This document shows, one piece after another, positions 36,141-45,818 of a stretch of 64,000 bases of DNA; the first letter of the stretch is position 1; every line of letters starts with the position of its first letter. The notes under the pieces were generated by a model, which was given only the letters and a program-made list of their open reading frames with translations, had not been told where the DNA came from and searched no databases. The stretch comes from Colwellia_A sp047621305 (GTDB lineage: Bacteria; Pseudomonadota; Gammaproteobacteria; Enterobacterales; Alteromonadaceae). The stretch covers positions 19,846 to 83,845 of the forward strand of contig JBLHNB010000010.1 in the NCBI GenBank assembly GCA_047621305.1, read 5' to 3'. The position numbers and the translations under genes were made by a program.

Positions 36141-38162
36141 TTAGCGGTTTACTGAAGCAACGTTTGCAATTGTTTTTAAATCACCTTCACCTGAATTCAA
36201 ATTTTCAGTGTTAGCTGAATGAAAAGGACTGCCACTTTTTTTTAAAAATAAGGTGCCGAGCAAAGCTGAACCTTGCTCATTTAGATGGTCATCATCTCTA
36301 TATAATGGTATTCCGTCTATTTCCATTTTGCAGTCATTAGCGATACACATTATTTTATGTGGTTCTATGATAATAAGCTCAGTAAACGTTTCCTTTAAAG
36401 TTGTTAACGTTTGAGTAATCAATACGTTCTCTTGTCTTTGAATATCACAATTTAACTTGTTATTAAAAATGTTTTTCTTAATGGTACATTTAGGGCTCTT
36501 GCCATTTAGGCTCGGAGTATCAGTAATTACAATTGGAATTGCCCCTGCCTCCACTATGCGTTGTAACGTATAGTTAAATTGAGTATTAAAAAGTTGAATT
36601 TTTAATTTGTCATTATCGACTCTTTCATCGGTGAATATGCGACGTGTTGCAATATCTGGCCAAGAGGCTGCCAAGACAACATAACTAAAAGAGTTTGACT
36701 GAATATGATTAAGTGCCAGTTCATTTCTATTTTTACATAAACCTGCTTTATGTAGATTGGAACCCCACTTTAAATCAAAAATTGGTAGGCAACGATCTAA
36801 GGTATAATCTTGTGCGCTAACTTTTGAATTTTTAGCTAATACCTCAATAAAAGGCACTAAGTGATTAGCATGCGAATCACCAAATACAAATATATCAGTA
36901 TTGCTCTTTTCTTGGGTATTATCACCGAACACACAAGTGTTATTAGGAAGTTTCTCACTTTCTCTGTACGGAGAATGACATAAAGATCGTGAATCACTTG
37001 TATGGGAGTTTAAAGCTACCTCCATTTGTATAATTTCTTTGGGAAAACGTTGTTGGTAGCCGTCAAAGTTAATTCCAACTAAAGCAATAATAATAAGAGC
37101 AGCGCTAGGAATGGCATAATAGTGTAAGCCTATAGGCTTAAATCTAACTGCTTTCAAATGGCGACAAGGTTGTTCAATATATTTATATGACAAAACCGAT
37201 AAAATATAAGTTAAAGAAATCGCAAAAATTTGATTGAATAATGTAAGTTCAATGGCCGTATATCTAAATAGAACCAGTATTGGCCAATGCCAAAGGTAAA
37301 GAGAGTAAGAAATATTCCCGGTATAAACCATAGGTCGATAAGACAATAGCTTGTTAACTATGCCGTTAGATGAATATATAATAAGTGCCGTGCCTATGAC
37401 CGGATATAATGCGTTATAGCCGGGAAATGCAGAATGTTCGTTAAGTAATAATGCGCTGCCGATTATTAGTGTTAGCCCAAGAAGTGAGAAAAAGTGACTA
37501 ATAAATTGATTGGGTTTAGGTAAATAAACCCAGCCTAATGCTAAACAGGAGCCAACAAGTAATTCAAAAAAACGTGTAGGGAGTAAGTAATATGCGGCTC
37601 CAATAGTAACTTCAGTGCCCCATTGTGAAAAAATGGTTGCAGCAATACATCCAACTACGGAGAATGCTATTGTCCCTTTACGGCCTAAATATCTATAGGC
37701 AACCATTAACATTAGCGGCCAAATAAAATAATATTGCTCTTCTACGGCTAATGACCAAGTATGTAATAATGGAACTTCTGCTGAGCCGCCATCAAAATAA
37801 CCGCCATGTTCACGCCAAAAGAAAAAATTACCCACATATGATACTACCCATATAATACTTCTATAATACTTCATCAGATCTTGTGGCAGCATGATAAATG
37901 AAAATACGATGGTAGTTATCAATAGAATAAACAGTAAGACGGGCATTAGTCTTTTAATTCGGCGGCCTAAAAACCAAGCCATACTGAATTTATTTTGCTG
38001 TAAAGCGGAATAAATTATGGTAGTGATCAAAAATCCAGATATAACGAAGAATACATCGACTCCAACGAAACCACCCGCAAATATGCTAAAACCTGCATGA
38101 TTTAGTATCACTAGGAATACAGCAATTGTTCTTAAACCATCAATATCGCTTCTATAATTCAA
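36141..38162 (-). CDS. Acyltransferase 3 with C-terminal SGNH domain (OafA-like)
   Basis: A 673-aa integral membrane O-acyltransferase that probably O-acetylates the polysaccharide. The membrane domain starts YRSDIDGLRTIAVFLVILNHAGF and contains about ten helices (residues 10-355), with GFVGVDVFFVISGFLI and the RRIKRLMPVL motif. The periplasmic C-terminal SGNH domain has FGDSHANHLVPF (nucleophile Ser) and DDDHLNEQGS near the end (catalytic Asp-His). This two-domain layout is that of OafA-type O-antigen acetylases. It is the first gene of the minus-strand block 29554-38162. Confidence 0.92.
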   Translation of the reverse strand: MNYRSDIDGLRTIAVFLVILNHAGFSIFAGGFVGVDVFFVISGFLITTIIYSALQQNKFSMAWFLGRRIKRLMPVLLFILLITTIVFSFIMLPQDLMKYYRSIIWVVSYVGNFFFWREHGGYFDGGSAEVPLLHTWSLAVEEQYYFIWPLMLMVAYRYLGRKGTIAFSVVGCIAATIFSQWGTEVTIGAAYYLLPTRFFELLVGSCLALGWVYLPKPNQFISHFFSLLGLTLIIGSALLLNEHSAFPGYNALYPVIGTALIIYSSNGIVNKLLSYRPMVYTGNISYSLYLWHWPILVLFRYTAIELTLFNQIFAISLTYILSVLSYKYIEQPCRHLKAVRFKPIGLHYYAIPSAALIIIALVGINFDGYQQRFPKEIIQMEVALNSHTSDSRSLCHSPYRESEKLPNNTCVFGDNTQEKSNTDIFVFGDSHANHLVPFIEVLAKNSKVSAQDYTLDRCLPIFDLKWGSNLHKAGLCKNRNELALNHIQSNSFSYVVLAASWPDIATRRIFTDERVDNDKLKIQLFNTQFNYTLQRIVEAGAIPIVITDTPSLNGKSPKCTIKKNIFNNKLNCDIQRQENVLITQTLTTLKETFTELIIIEPHKIMCIANDCKMEIDGIPLYRDDDHLNEQGSALLGTLFLKKSGSPFHSANTENLNSGEGDLKTIANVASVNR

Positions 38163-38483
38163 TGTTCTATCCTGTTTTAAAAAATTTCAGTGGCGCAATT
38201 GTCGTTATATATAACACAGTTTTATTTTAGGTCTGAAATGATAAGACATCTGCGATGTCATAAGAAGATAATTTTGTAAATAATGAGAAAACTTCTAAAT
38301 TCATTGCTGATTTTCGGTTAAGTAATTTATCACTTTGTGGTAATATTTTGAATATAATAGAGCTATTATTTGACCCTCCAAAGTAAATAGTCAGGTAAGT
38401 TGGCTTTTTCTTTATCAACTGGACGATATCTTATGCAATTTGTACTAAATGATTGAGCCGTTATTTATCTTTAAGGATTTGTT
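38163..38483. promoter_or_regulatory. Divergent promoter region, acyltransferase / wzx
   Basis: A 321-bp non-coding stretch between two divergent operons. A short perfect hairpin (GACATC / GATGTC, 38245-38259) and a TATAAT-like sequence near 38353 (+) are visible, but no complete promoter. A 63-codon frame on the minus strand here has no recognisable features and I do not call it. Confidence 0.45.
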
Positions 38484-39998
38484 TTGAGTTTAGCAAAAAA
38501 ACTATTCTCCGGTTCTGCAATTAGAGTCACGCATCTTTTATTAGAGATATTAGTGGGCTTTTTGTTAATGCCATTTTTAATTTCTCAACTAACTGAACAA
38601 TGGTATGGACTTTGGATATTAGTTGGTAGTATTACAGGTTTTTTTACATTATTAACGTTAGGCCTGTCATCTGCCGTGCAACGTTTCTTATCGTATGAGA
38701 TTTCCTCTCAAAACTATACAGAATATCGAAAAACAATCAGTTCATCATTAGTGGTGTTCGGCTTTGCTGCAGGTTTATGTCTGTTGATTTCTTGGGTAAT
38801 CTCGATGTCGACTAGTTATTATGTTGAGGACGTCGAACTTGAACGGTCGTTTTCAATCCTTATTCTACTTGTCGGTGCCAATTTCTCCATAAAGTTTTTT
38901 TCAACACCCTTTGTAGCAGCACTTACTGCTGAGTTTAAATTCGTTTTGGTAAGTAGCATTGAAATAGCTGGGTTTGTTATCAAGTCATTATTAACCGTAT
39001 ATTTTGTTACTGAAGGGTATGGTGTTATTTCGATTGGTATGGCTCTACTTATTGGTGAGGCAATCGCAAATTTATGTATTGCTATAATAGCTTTTACAAG
39101 AATTAAAGCGTTTCAGTTTCGATTGGCTTTTGTGGATCGTGCAAAGTTATTGGAGTTGTATAAATTTGGTCTAAATTCCTTTATTGCGACACTTGGTACG
39201 ATGTTACGCTTTCCCATTGGAAACGTAGTCATTTCGGTGTTTCTGGGTCTATCCTCTGTGACTATTTATAGTATTCCTGTACGGCTACTAAACTATGCTG
39301 ATGCATTTATTGTGACTAGTATCGGTGTTTTGCAACCATATTTCACTAAATTATATGCAGAGGGGAAAACAGAAGAATTAAAAAATAAGTTTTTCTTTGC
39401 CAATGCTATCTCATTTGGATTAGGCGGTCTTCTTGCTGGAGGCCTTTTTGTTTTTGGTGTTGATTTTATCGAATTGTGGGTAGGAGACTATAAAGAAACG
39501 AGGTGGTTAACTTATATTTTGCCCTTTAGCCTGATGTTCGGTATTAGTCAGCATCCAAGTATAATGATCCTCTATACATTGGGGAAACATAAATATTACG
39601 CCATACAGAACCTATTGGAAGCTTTGGTTAATGTAGCTCTGGGACTTGTGCTTATTCAGTGGTTTGGTATTCCCGGTGTTGCTCTAGGCGTAGTATTGCC
39701 TATGTTAGTTACTAAAGTATGGTTATTGCCAAAATATGTATGTAAGCAACTTGAAACGTCATTTCGCTCATATTTCAGTGCTATGTTAAAAGTCTATTTT
39801 TTTGTTATTAGTTACTCGTCGTTTTGGTTATATTTCGATATTAAAATTAAGGACTGGATGGATTTGATTCTTTGGGCACTGGTTTATGGAGGTGGTTATT
39901 TTGTATTATATATTTATTTTATCGCCGATCGTAGTTTTAGGTTACATTTTCGGGATTTAATATTTGTCAGAATTTTAAAGAAACACAAACCTTCTTGA
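38484..39998 (+). CDS. wzx: Polysaccharide flippase (Wzx / MATE-like)
   Basis: A 504-aa polytopic membrane protein with about 12-14 helices, of the MOP (Wzx) superfamily, which translocates lipid-linked repeat units across the inner membrane. The start MSLAKKLFSGSAIRVTHLL is typical of Wzx proteins of EPS loci, and LGLSSAVQRFLSYE matches the second-helix region. The start codon is TTG; AAGGAT six bases upstream supports it. It is the first gene of a plus-strand pair with the NRPS gene and is separated from it by a perfect 28-bp palindrome. Confidence 0.88.
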   Translation: MSLAKKLFSGSAIRVTHLLLEILVGFLLMPFLISQLTEQWYGLWILVGSITGFFTLLTLGLSSAVQRFLSYEISSQNYTEYRKTISSSLVVFGFAAGLCLLISWVISMSTSYYVEDVELERSFSILILLVGANFSIKFFSTPFVAALTAEFKFVLVSSIEIAGFVIKSLLTVYFVTEGYGVISIGMALLIGEAIANLCIAIIAFTRIKAFQFRLAFVDRAKLLELYKFGLNSFIATLGTMLRFPIGNVVISVFLGLSSVTIYSIPVRLLNYADAFIVTSIGVLQPYFTKLYAEGKTEELKNKFFFANAISFGLGGLLAGGLFVFGVDFIELWVGDYKETRWLTYILPFSLMFGISQHPSIMILYTLGKHKYYAIQNLLEALVNVALGLVLIQWFGIPGVALGVVLPMLVTKVWLLPKYVCKQLETSFRSYFSAMLKVYFFVISYSSFWLYFDIKIKDWMDLILWALVYGGGYFVLYIYFIADRSFRLHFRDLIFVRILKKHKPS

Positions 39999-40002
39999 AA
40001 GT

Positions 40003-40030
40003 TTGAAAGAAAATAATTATTTTCTTTCAA
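40003..40030. terminator. Perfect 28-bp palindrome between wzx and NRPS gene
   Basis: The left half TTGAAAGAAAATAA is followed directly by its exact complement TTATTTTCTTTCAA, five bases after the wzx stop. In RNA this makes a long A:U-rich hairpin with an A-rich left arm and a U-rich right arm, compatible with a bidirectional intrinsic terminator or attenuator. It could also be an operator for the NRPS gene 51 bp further on. Confidence 0.55.
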
Positions 40031-40081
40031 TGTTCAATGTTTAGGTAAGTATCAATTAATTAATTAGGTAAGAGCCGCCGT

Positions 40082-43000
40082 ATGAAATTTCACTTGTCTC
40101 CTATTCAACAAGGCATGTATGTCAGTAGTCTTTCATATCCCAATGAAGGGATTGATATCGAACAAATTATTATCGAATTCGATGAGGAAGTTGATGTTTT
40201 AACACTGCAAAAATGTTGGCAGAACGGAGTAGATAATTTTGATATTTTAAGAGCGGCTATTATTCAAGACGATGAATCCATACCTGTTCACTCTATTCAA
40301 AAAAGCGTCGAACTTAAAATCAGTTCACATGATTGGTCCAGCAAAGATAAAAATGGCCTAAATGAAGCTTTAGAGCTGTTTTTAATAGAAGATCGAGCGC
40401 GAGGCTTTGATTTGAGTTGTCCACCTCTAATGCGACTCAATTTAATCAAGATTACAAATAATCACAGTTATTTGATATGGACATTTCATCATATTATTTT
40501 AGATGGTCGTTCTTTTAATTTGGTCCTAAACGAAGTTTTTGATCAATATGACCAAATTGAAAATATTAAAACTCATAAAGCGCCTTCTTTTAGAGAATAT
40601 ATTAAGTGGGTCGATGACTTATCGCTAGATAATTTCGACAGTTTTTGGCGTAATTATCTACAAGGGTTTACTGTCAAAAGTAAATTGCCGACCTGCAGCT
40701 ACGAAGTTAAGTCGAAGGCTATTAGATATGGTGAAGTAGAAGCTTTTCTTAATAAAAACTTAACCTCACAATTGCAGGCATTTTCATTAACGAACAATGT
40801 GACCATGAATACGTTATTGCAAGGAGCATGGTCAATATTACTACATAGGCATTCTGGAGAGAGTGATATAGTTTTTGCAAATACAAAAACAACTCGTAGT
40901 GCAAGTATTCCTGGAGCGAGTAATGCTGTTGGTATTTTTTTAGCAACACTTCCTTTACGCGTGAACTTTTTTGGAAAGACACGAATCAAAGACGTACTTA
41001 AGGGGTTACGTGAAGACTGGGTAGCGATAAGGCCATATGAACAATCCTCAATTGCTGATATTGCCAAATGGAGTGATGTAGATAAATCTCAAGGAATATT
41101 TGATTCATTAGTTTTATTTGAAAGTTATCAATTTGAACAAGTATTAAAGGAAAGCAGCTCTTCTTGGAATAACCGACAAATTAGTTTGAGGGAGTGTACT
41201 AATTTTACATTAGCTTTATTGGGTTATGGCGGCGAAGAATTAAGATTGAAATTGGAGTTCGATAGTCGGAAATATGGAATCGACTTCTCTCTTCGATTGT
41301 TAAAACAAGTAGAAAATATCCTGCAAGCTTTTGTTTCAGATGTGACTTATGTTGACGATATAGATTTATTGACGGAAGAAGAAAATAGTCAATTAGCACA
41401 GTGGAACCATACTGAAGAAAAATATGATAATACAGTTAGTGTTTATCATTTATTTTATCAACAACAACAGAATAATCCTGCTGCAATTTCCTTTAGGAGC
41501 TCAGCTGAGTGTTTATCCTATTGCGAATTGAATCAAAAAGTGGAACACCTAGCAACTTACTTACAAATACACGGGATAGACAATAATTGTCGTGTAGGTA
41601 TTAATATGAATCGCGACTCAGCAATGATAGTCGCGCTTTTGGCCGTTTGGAAAATAGGTGCTACCTATATACCACTAGACCCTGCTTTTCCTGCTGATAG
41701 ATTGTTGTACATGGTTGAGGACTCAACACTTAGTATTATTCTAAGAAGTGATAAAGAAGATAATATTTTTATTGGATCAGACATTACAATAATTGATGTG
41801 AACGAAGCTTTAACATCAACTATTAATCAGCCTTATATCGAAAATACTTACGATCCAAAATCCGTTGCATATATTTTATATACCTCTGGATCGACAGGAA
41901 AACCTAAGGGTGTACAAATAAGTAACATTGCTTTTAGCAATTTTATTTGTTCCATGAGGAAAAAACCAGGAATAACAGCTCAAGATAAATTATTAGCGAT
42001 AACTACACTTTCTTTTGATATTGCAGGGCTGGAAATATTTTTACCTCTGATTGCCGGGGCAGAGCTTATTCTAGCAAACAAGGAACAAGCCGCAGACGGT
42101 AGAAAACTACTGCAAATGATCAACGAATTTAACCCTACAGTTATGCAAGCGACGCCGGCCACTTGGCGGATGCTAATTGATACAGGTTTACGTGACCAAA
42201 AGAATCTCAAAGTACTCTGTGGTGGTGAAGCGCTAAGCCTTGATTTAGCTCATGCGTTAAATGAACAAGTTGGTCAGTTATGGAATATGTATGGTCCTAC
42301 AGAAACCTGTGTATGGTCAACAGTAAATTTAATTTCATCAAACACAGGAAAAATAACGATAGGTAAAGCGATCGGCAATACAGAGCTTTTTCTAGTTGAT
42401 GAACATATGTCAGAAGTGCCAATAGGTAGTGTTGGTGAATTACTTATTGGTGGCGATGGTGTTGCAGTAGGTTATCTAAATCGACCGGAACTTAATAAAG
42501 ATGTCTTCGTTTATCATAACAATAAAAAGGTATATAAGACCGGTGATTTAGCTAAGTTTAGTGAGTATGGTGATTTAGAGTGCCTAGGCAGGAAAGATAA
42601 CCAAGTAAAAATTAGAGGATTTAGAATAGAGCTTGGCGAAATAGAGGAAGTGCTGGTTAAGCATGTTAGTGTCGCATTGTCTGCTGTTATCGTAGACGAC
42701 AATAACGTAGATAAACGCCTAATTGCTTTTGTTGAGTTAAATTCAGCACAAAACCACCAAGAAATAGTGGACCAATTACTACAGTTGGCAAAAAATAACT
42801 TACCATATTATATGGTTCCTGCTCTTATTTTAGTGAAAGATACGTTGCCATTAACGCCGAACAATAAAGTTGATAGAAAAGCGCTAGCCAAGGATAAAAT
42901 TGATATTCAGGCAATTACTGTCAGCTCAATTTTTGTTGAACCAGATACAATTGATGAAATATTAATGCATCAATTATGGCAGCATGTATTAAAGTTAGAT

Positions 43001-43948
43001 AAAATTTCAATACACGACAATTTCTTTGATATTGGGGGCGACTCTTTATCGGCCGTAATGTTGCTAGTTAATATAGAAGAGGCTTTTAAAGTAAACTTAC
43101 CACTACCGTCATTAATTGAAAATAACAGCATAGCTAGATTGGCTGTGCATGTTAGAACATTTGTCCATAAAGCCCAACCTGTGATTACAGAGTTAAAAAA
43201 AGGTAGTGAATTAAGTTCTAATATATTTTGTATTCCAGGTGCAGCAGGTAACGCAATGGCTCTTTATAACTTTGCTCAAGAGTTTGACGAGGGATATAAT
43301 ATAATAGGGCTAGAACTTAATGCAAATGGGAAAGATATTGTAGCAGTAACCTCGTTGGCAAGAATGTTACATAGCGTGATTAAGGAGCAGCAACCAGTAG
43401 GTCCGTATAAGCTAATAGGGCTTTGTTTTGGCAGTTTAATTACTATCGAGTTAGCTCGACTGTTTGAGCAGGCAAGTGATGAAATAGAATTACTTGTTTT
43501 ACTAGATCCTCCAAAATTAAAGTTTAACAAGTCACTAAGTTTCTATTACAAGATACTGAGTTCTCAATTGGCTCGTATTGGCCGAGAAGGACCTATGCCT
43601 ATTGCTCGTGCTGTTTACCAAAAAATAGCGAAAAAGTATATTAAGTCAGAATGTATCGAAAGTGAACCAGCTAACACTAATCAAATAATTGCTAATTATG
43701 ACCGTTTAAGGGATTTACGTATTTCAGAGTCACTAAAATATATACCGAGTACTTATTCGAATAAAGCTATTTTATGCTATGTCGAAACAGGCGGAGTATT
43801 AGATTTATTAATGTGTAAAGAAAGTTGGAATTCAATCATTAGCAAGAAAAATAGAGAGATACATCATGTCGAAGGGTCTCATGGTGACTTTTTTCTAAAA
43901 CCTTACAGTCATAATCTGGCTAAAATTATTAAAGCCAAGTGTAATTAA
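40082..43948 (+). CDS. Single-module NRPS (C-A-T-TE), predicted glycine-activating
   Basis: A 1288-aa nonribosomal peptide synthetase. The condensation domain (about 1-440) has HHIILDG at 136-142. The adenylation domain (about 450-940) has YTSGSTGKPKG near 599, MYGPTET and YKTGDLAKF. Lining up its pocket with GrsA gives D-I-L-Q-L-G-M-V-W-K, two conservative changes from the well-known glycine code DILQLGLIWK. The carrier domain carries its pantetheine on Ser988 (GGDSL). The thioesterase (about 1060-1288) has GLCFG, with Cys1115 where Ser is usual, plus Asp1142 and His1267. There is no partner module or phosphopantetheinyl transferase nearby. Placement after wzx suggests it activates glycine to decorate the EPS, an inference. 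Confidence 0.92.
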   Translation: MKFHLSPIQQGMYVSSLSYPNEGIDIEQIIIEFDEEVDVLTLQKCWQNGVDNFDILRAAIIQDDESIPVHSIQKSVELKISSHDWSSKDKNGLNEALELFLIEDRARGFDLSCPPLMRLNLIKITNNHSYLIWTFHHIILDGRSFNLVLNEVFDQYDQIENIKTHKAPSFREYIKWVDDLSLDNFDSFWRNYLQGFTVKSKLPTCSYEVKSKAIRYGEVEAFLNKNLTSQLQAFSLTNNVTMNTLLQGAWSILLHRHSGESDIVFANTKTTRSASIPGASNAVGIFLATLPLRVNFFGKTRIKDVLKGLREDWVAIRPYEQSSIADIAKWSDVDKSQGIFDSLVLFESYQFEQVLKESSSSWNNRQISLRECTNFTLALLGYGGEELRLKLEFDSRKYGIDFSLRLLKQVENILQAFVSDVTYVDDIDLLTEEENSQLAQWNHTEEKYDNTVSVYHLFYQQQQNNPAAISFRSSAECLSYCELNQKVEHLATYLQIHGIDNNCRVGINMNRDSAMIVALLAVWKIGATYIPLDPAFPADRLLYMVEDSTLSIILRSDKEDNIFIGSDITIIDVNEALTSTINQPYIENTYDPKSVAYILYTSGSTGKPKGVQISNIAFSNFICSMRKKPGITAQDKLLAITTLSFDIAGLEIFLPLIAGAELILANKEQAADGRKLLQMINEFNPTVMQATPATWRMLIDTGLRDQKNLKVLCGGEALSLDLAHALNEQVGQLWNMYGPTETCVWSTVNLISSNTGKITIGKAIGNTELFLVDEHMSEVPIGSVGELLIGGDGVAVGYLNRPELNKDVFVYHNNKKVYKTGDLAKFSEYGDLECLGRKDNQVKIRGFRIELGEIEEVLVKHVSVALSAVIVDDNNVDKRLIAFVELNSAQNHQEIVDQLLQLAKNNLPYYMVPALILVKDTLPLTPNNKVDRKALAKDKIDIQAITVSSIFVEPDTIDEILMHQLWQHVLKLDKISIHDNFFDIGGDSLSAVMLLVNIEEAFKVNLPLPSLIENNSIARLAVHVRTFVHKAQPVITELKKGSELSSNIFCIPGAAGNAMALYNFAQEFDEGYNIIGLELNANGKDIVAVTSLARMLHSVIKEQQPVGPYKLIGLCFGSLITIELARLFEQASDEIELLVLLDPPKLKFNKSLSFYYKILSSQLARIGREGPMPIARAVYQKIAKKYIKSECIESEPANTNQIIANYDRLRDLRISESLKYIPSTYSNKAILCYVETGGVLDLLMCKESWNSIISKKNREIHHVEGSHGDFFLKPYSHNLAKIIKAKCN

Positions 43949-43964
43949 GTATCATCATGTTTAT

Positions 43965-43999
43965 GTCACCCACTTTAGTGTTCCATCAAAATGGGTGAC
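43965..43999. terminator. Bidirectional terminator between NRPS and GNAT genes
   Basis: An inverted repeat GTCACCCA / TGGGTGAC, extended by A:T pairs with one mismatch, lies between the convergent ends of the NRPS gene (+) and the GNAT gene (-). A T-rich stretch (TTTTTATTATTTTT) follows on the plus side after about 15 bases. It probably ends both transcripts. Confidence 0.6.
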
Positions 44000-44010
44000 T
44001 GACTCGATAG

Positions 44011-45186
44011 TTAACTTTTTATTATTTTTCTAATCTTTCCGTCAACACCTAATTTTTCTATTATTTTGTGAATAAATTTATAGGTTTTTCTAAGATAAAT
44101 TTGGACCCTTATTAAAAAAGCTGCAACAGAATAAGATTTTGTTAAAAGTAGCTTATTACAGTAATAATGACTATTGCCAAGTACCTTCTTATAGTTGTTT
44201 TCGCCAGTATCAAAATCTAGAGACTTGATTTTATGGTGTTTATACAAATCATCGATAAGCATCCAAGCAAGTACTTTACCAGGTTCAAAGTTTTTAAAAT
44301 TTTCATCATAACCAATTTCAAAATAAAGGAACTCTTGTGAACACGCATAACCTAGTATAAAGGCAATAGGTTTATTTTCAATAAATAGCACATAACTAAG
44401 GAATTGATTTTGGTTGGCAATCACTTCGTGTAAAGCGATAGTTTTGTCATCATTACGTTCTTTTAAACCAAACGTTTTTGCTTGCCATGTAAGTTTGTAA
44501 ATATCATTTAAATAAGAAAAAAACTCTTTAACACTTGATTGGCTTTTGAATGTTTCGAAACGAAAGTCGCCCTCAAATTTAGTACCAAATTTTTCAAAAG
44601 ATTTTTTATATTTATAACGAGATTTTCGTGAGAGGCTAGCTAAATACTCATCATAAGTTGCAGGAAAGTCTATTTTCCTCACTATCTCTGGTGTTTGATT
44701 GAGGATGCTAGGATTGAGGCCTCGAGTTAATTGTTTATCTTTAAGTGTTTGTTCCCATAAAGGCTGGTATTCGCTATCTATTTTATCGACCAATAATAAA
44801 TCAAATTTGATCTCATCTGATTTAAGGCAATTAATAACACAACGAAGGATCTCACTATGTTTATTATTGTCAATAAAGATGATTTTATCACCAAATAACT
44901 TCATGATATTTAACGTGAATTTAGCAAGTTTAAATACGCCAAAAACTAACGGATAAGGCTGCTTTTCAGTATAAAATGGCGCTATGGCAACAAGCTTATT
45001 ATCTTCCTTGACCTCAATAAAATAAGGTGTTTTTTTATCTGCATGAATAGATAAATAAGAAAGAATAGTATCCATGTTAAGCATTCTATCTTTAAGTACT
45101 ACATGATTGGATTCAATCTCGTTCTTCCATGATCTGATAGAAGATGTTAATTCAGTAGGGTCATTTATAATTGTATATGTAAACAT
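44011..45186 (-). CDS. GNAT / FemAB-like acyltransferase (CelD / BioF2 type)
   Basis: A 391-aa protein of the double-GNAT acetyltransferase type (PF13480-like), common in EPS loci. Supporting features are a YLASLSRKSRYKYKKSFEKF segment before the second GNAT fold, the LSYVLFIENKPIAFILGYAC strand pair and FEIGYDENFKNFEPGKVLAWMLID, the usual CoA-binding end region. Members transfer acyl groups, and the structurally related FemABX proteins transfer aminoacyl groups such as glycine from tRNA. The substrate here is unknown. It lies convergent to the NRPS gene and heads the distal end of a minus-strand block (44011-49587). Confidence 0.8.
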   Translation of the reverse strand: MFTYTIINDPTELTSSIRSWKNEIESNHVVLKDRMLNMDTILSYLSIHADKKTPYFIEVKEDNKLVAIAPFYTEKQPYPLVFGVFKLAKFTLNIMKLFGDKIIFIDNNKHSEILRCVINCLKSDEIKFDLLLVDKIDSEYQPLWEQTLKDKQLTRGLNPSILNQTPEIVRKIDFPATYDEYLASLSRKSRYKYKKSFEKFGTKFEGDFRFETFKSQSSVKEFFSYLNDIYKLTWQAKTFGLKERNDDKTIALHEVIANQNQFLSYVLFIENKPIAFILGYACSQEFLYFEIGYDENFKNFEPGKVLAWMLIDDLYKHHKIKSLDFDTGENNYKKVLGNSHYYCNKLLLTKSYSVAAFLIRVQIYLRKTYKFIHKIIEKLGVDGKIRKIIKS

Positions 45187-45189
45187 GCA

Positions 45190-45795
45190 CTATCCATTTA
45201 TTGTACGTTTGTTTATTAGTATTTTATCGCGAAATGAAATGGTATAACCTGAATCGTAGAATCCACATTTTTTAATACCATTAATTGATGCCTTATTTGT
45301 CCAAGACGATTCAATATATATGCTTTTTGATTTATATTCTGTTTGTGCAACAAAGTGAGACAACGCTTTTATCATGGTTGGGTAGAGCTTATTACCTCTA
45401 AATTCAGGAAATGTTAAGCAACCGTGGATAATCCAATAGGCTTCTTTTTCAGGTAAACTTGATTCGGTAGTCTTAGATAACCAAGCTAAACTTGCGGCAC
45501 AATCATCTATGTTTGCTATAGCGATAATGTGACCTGATTTACGTTTGTTAATCATTTTCTCTTTGTATTTAACACCACATTTATCTTCAATTTGAACCAA
45601 TAATAGTTGCGGTAAATGGTCGTCAGGCAGATATACGTGAATACGTTTATCATCGACTAAAGAGATAGAAGTTTTAGTGACAAATAGCCGTATGATTTCC
45701 ACCCCTAGCCTTTCCAATAAAACGGTACAGATTAAATAGGTTAATGTTGAAAAAACCCCCTGCTTTTTGGCTCTGATTATTAGTTGTTTAAACAT
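45190..45795 (-). CDS. GNAT-like N-acetyltransferase
   Basis: A 201-aa protein whose second half has the GNAT core: a strand with AYWIIHGCLTFPEFRGN, then KLYPTMIKALSHF (CoA-binding loop and helix, R-G-x-x-x-Y form) and IESSWTNKASINGIKKCGF, the classical N-x-x-S-x-x-x-x-K-x-G-F ending. The first 80 residues are not recognised. It lies 3 bp from the CelD-like gene downstream and 23 bp from the GT2 gene upstream, so it is part of the same operon. It may N-acetylate an amino sugar, but no specificity can be read. Confidence 0.75.
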   Translation of the reverse strand: MFKQLIIRAKKQGVFSTLTYLICTVLLERLGVEIIRLFVTKTSISLVDDKRIHVYLPDDHLPQLLLVQIEDKCGVKYKEKMINKRKSGHIIAIANIDDCAASLAWLSKTTESSLPEKEAYWIIHGCLTFPEFRGNKLYPTMIKALSHFVAQTEYKSKSIYIESSWTNKASINGIKKCGFYDSGYTISFRDKILINKRTING

Positions 45796-45818
45796 AATTT
45801 ATAATGTTGTTTGTTTCA

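Noticed and set aside
38227..38418. 63-codon minus-strand frame in the acyltransferase / wzx gap
   Set aside because: No recognisable domain, no ribosome binding site, and it fills a region that must hold two divergent promoters.
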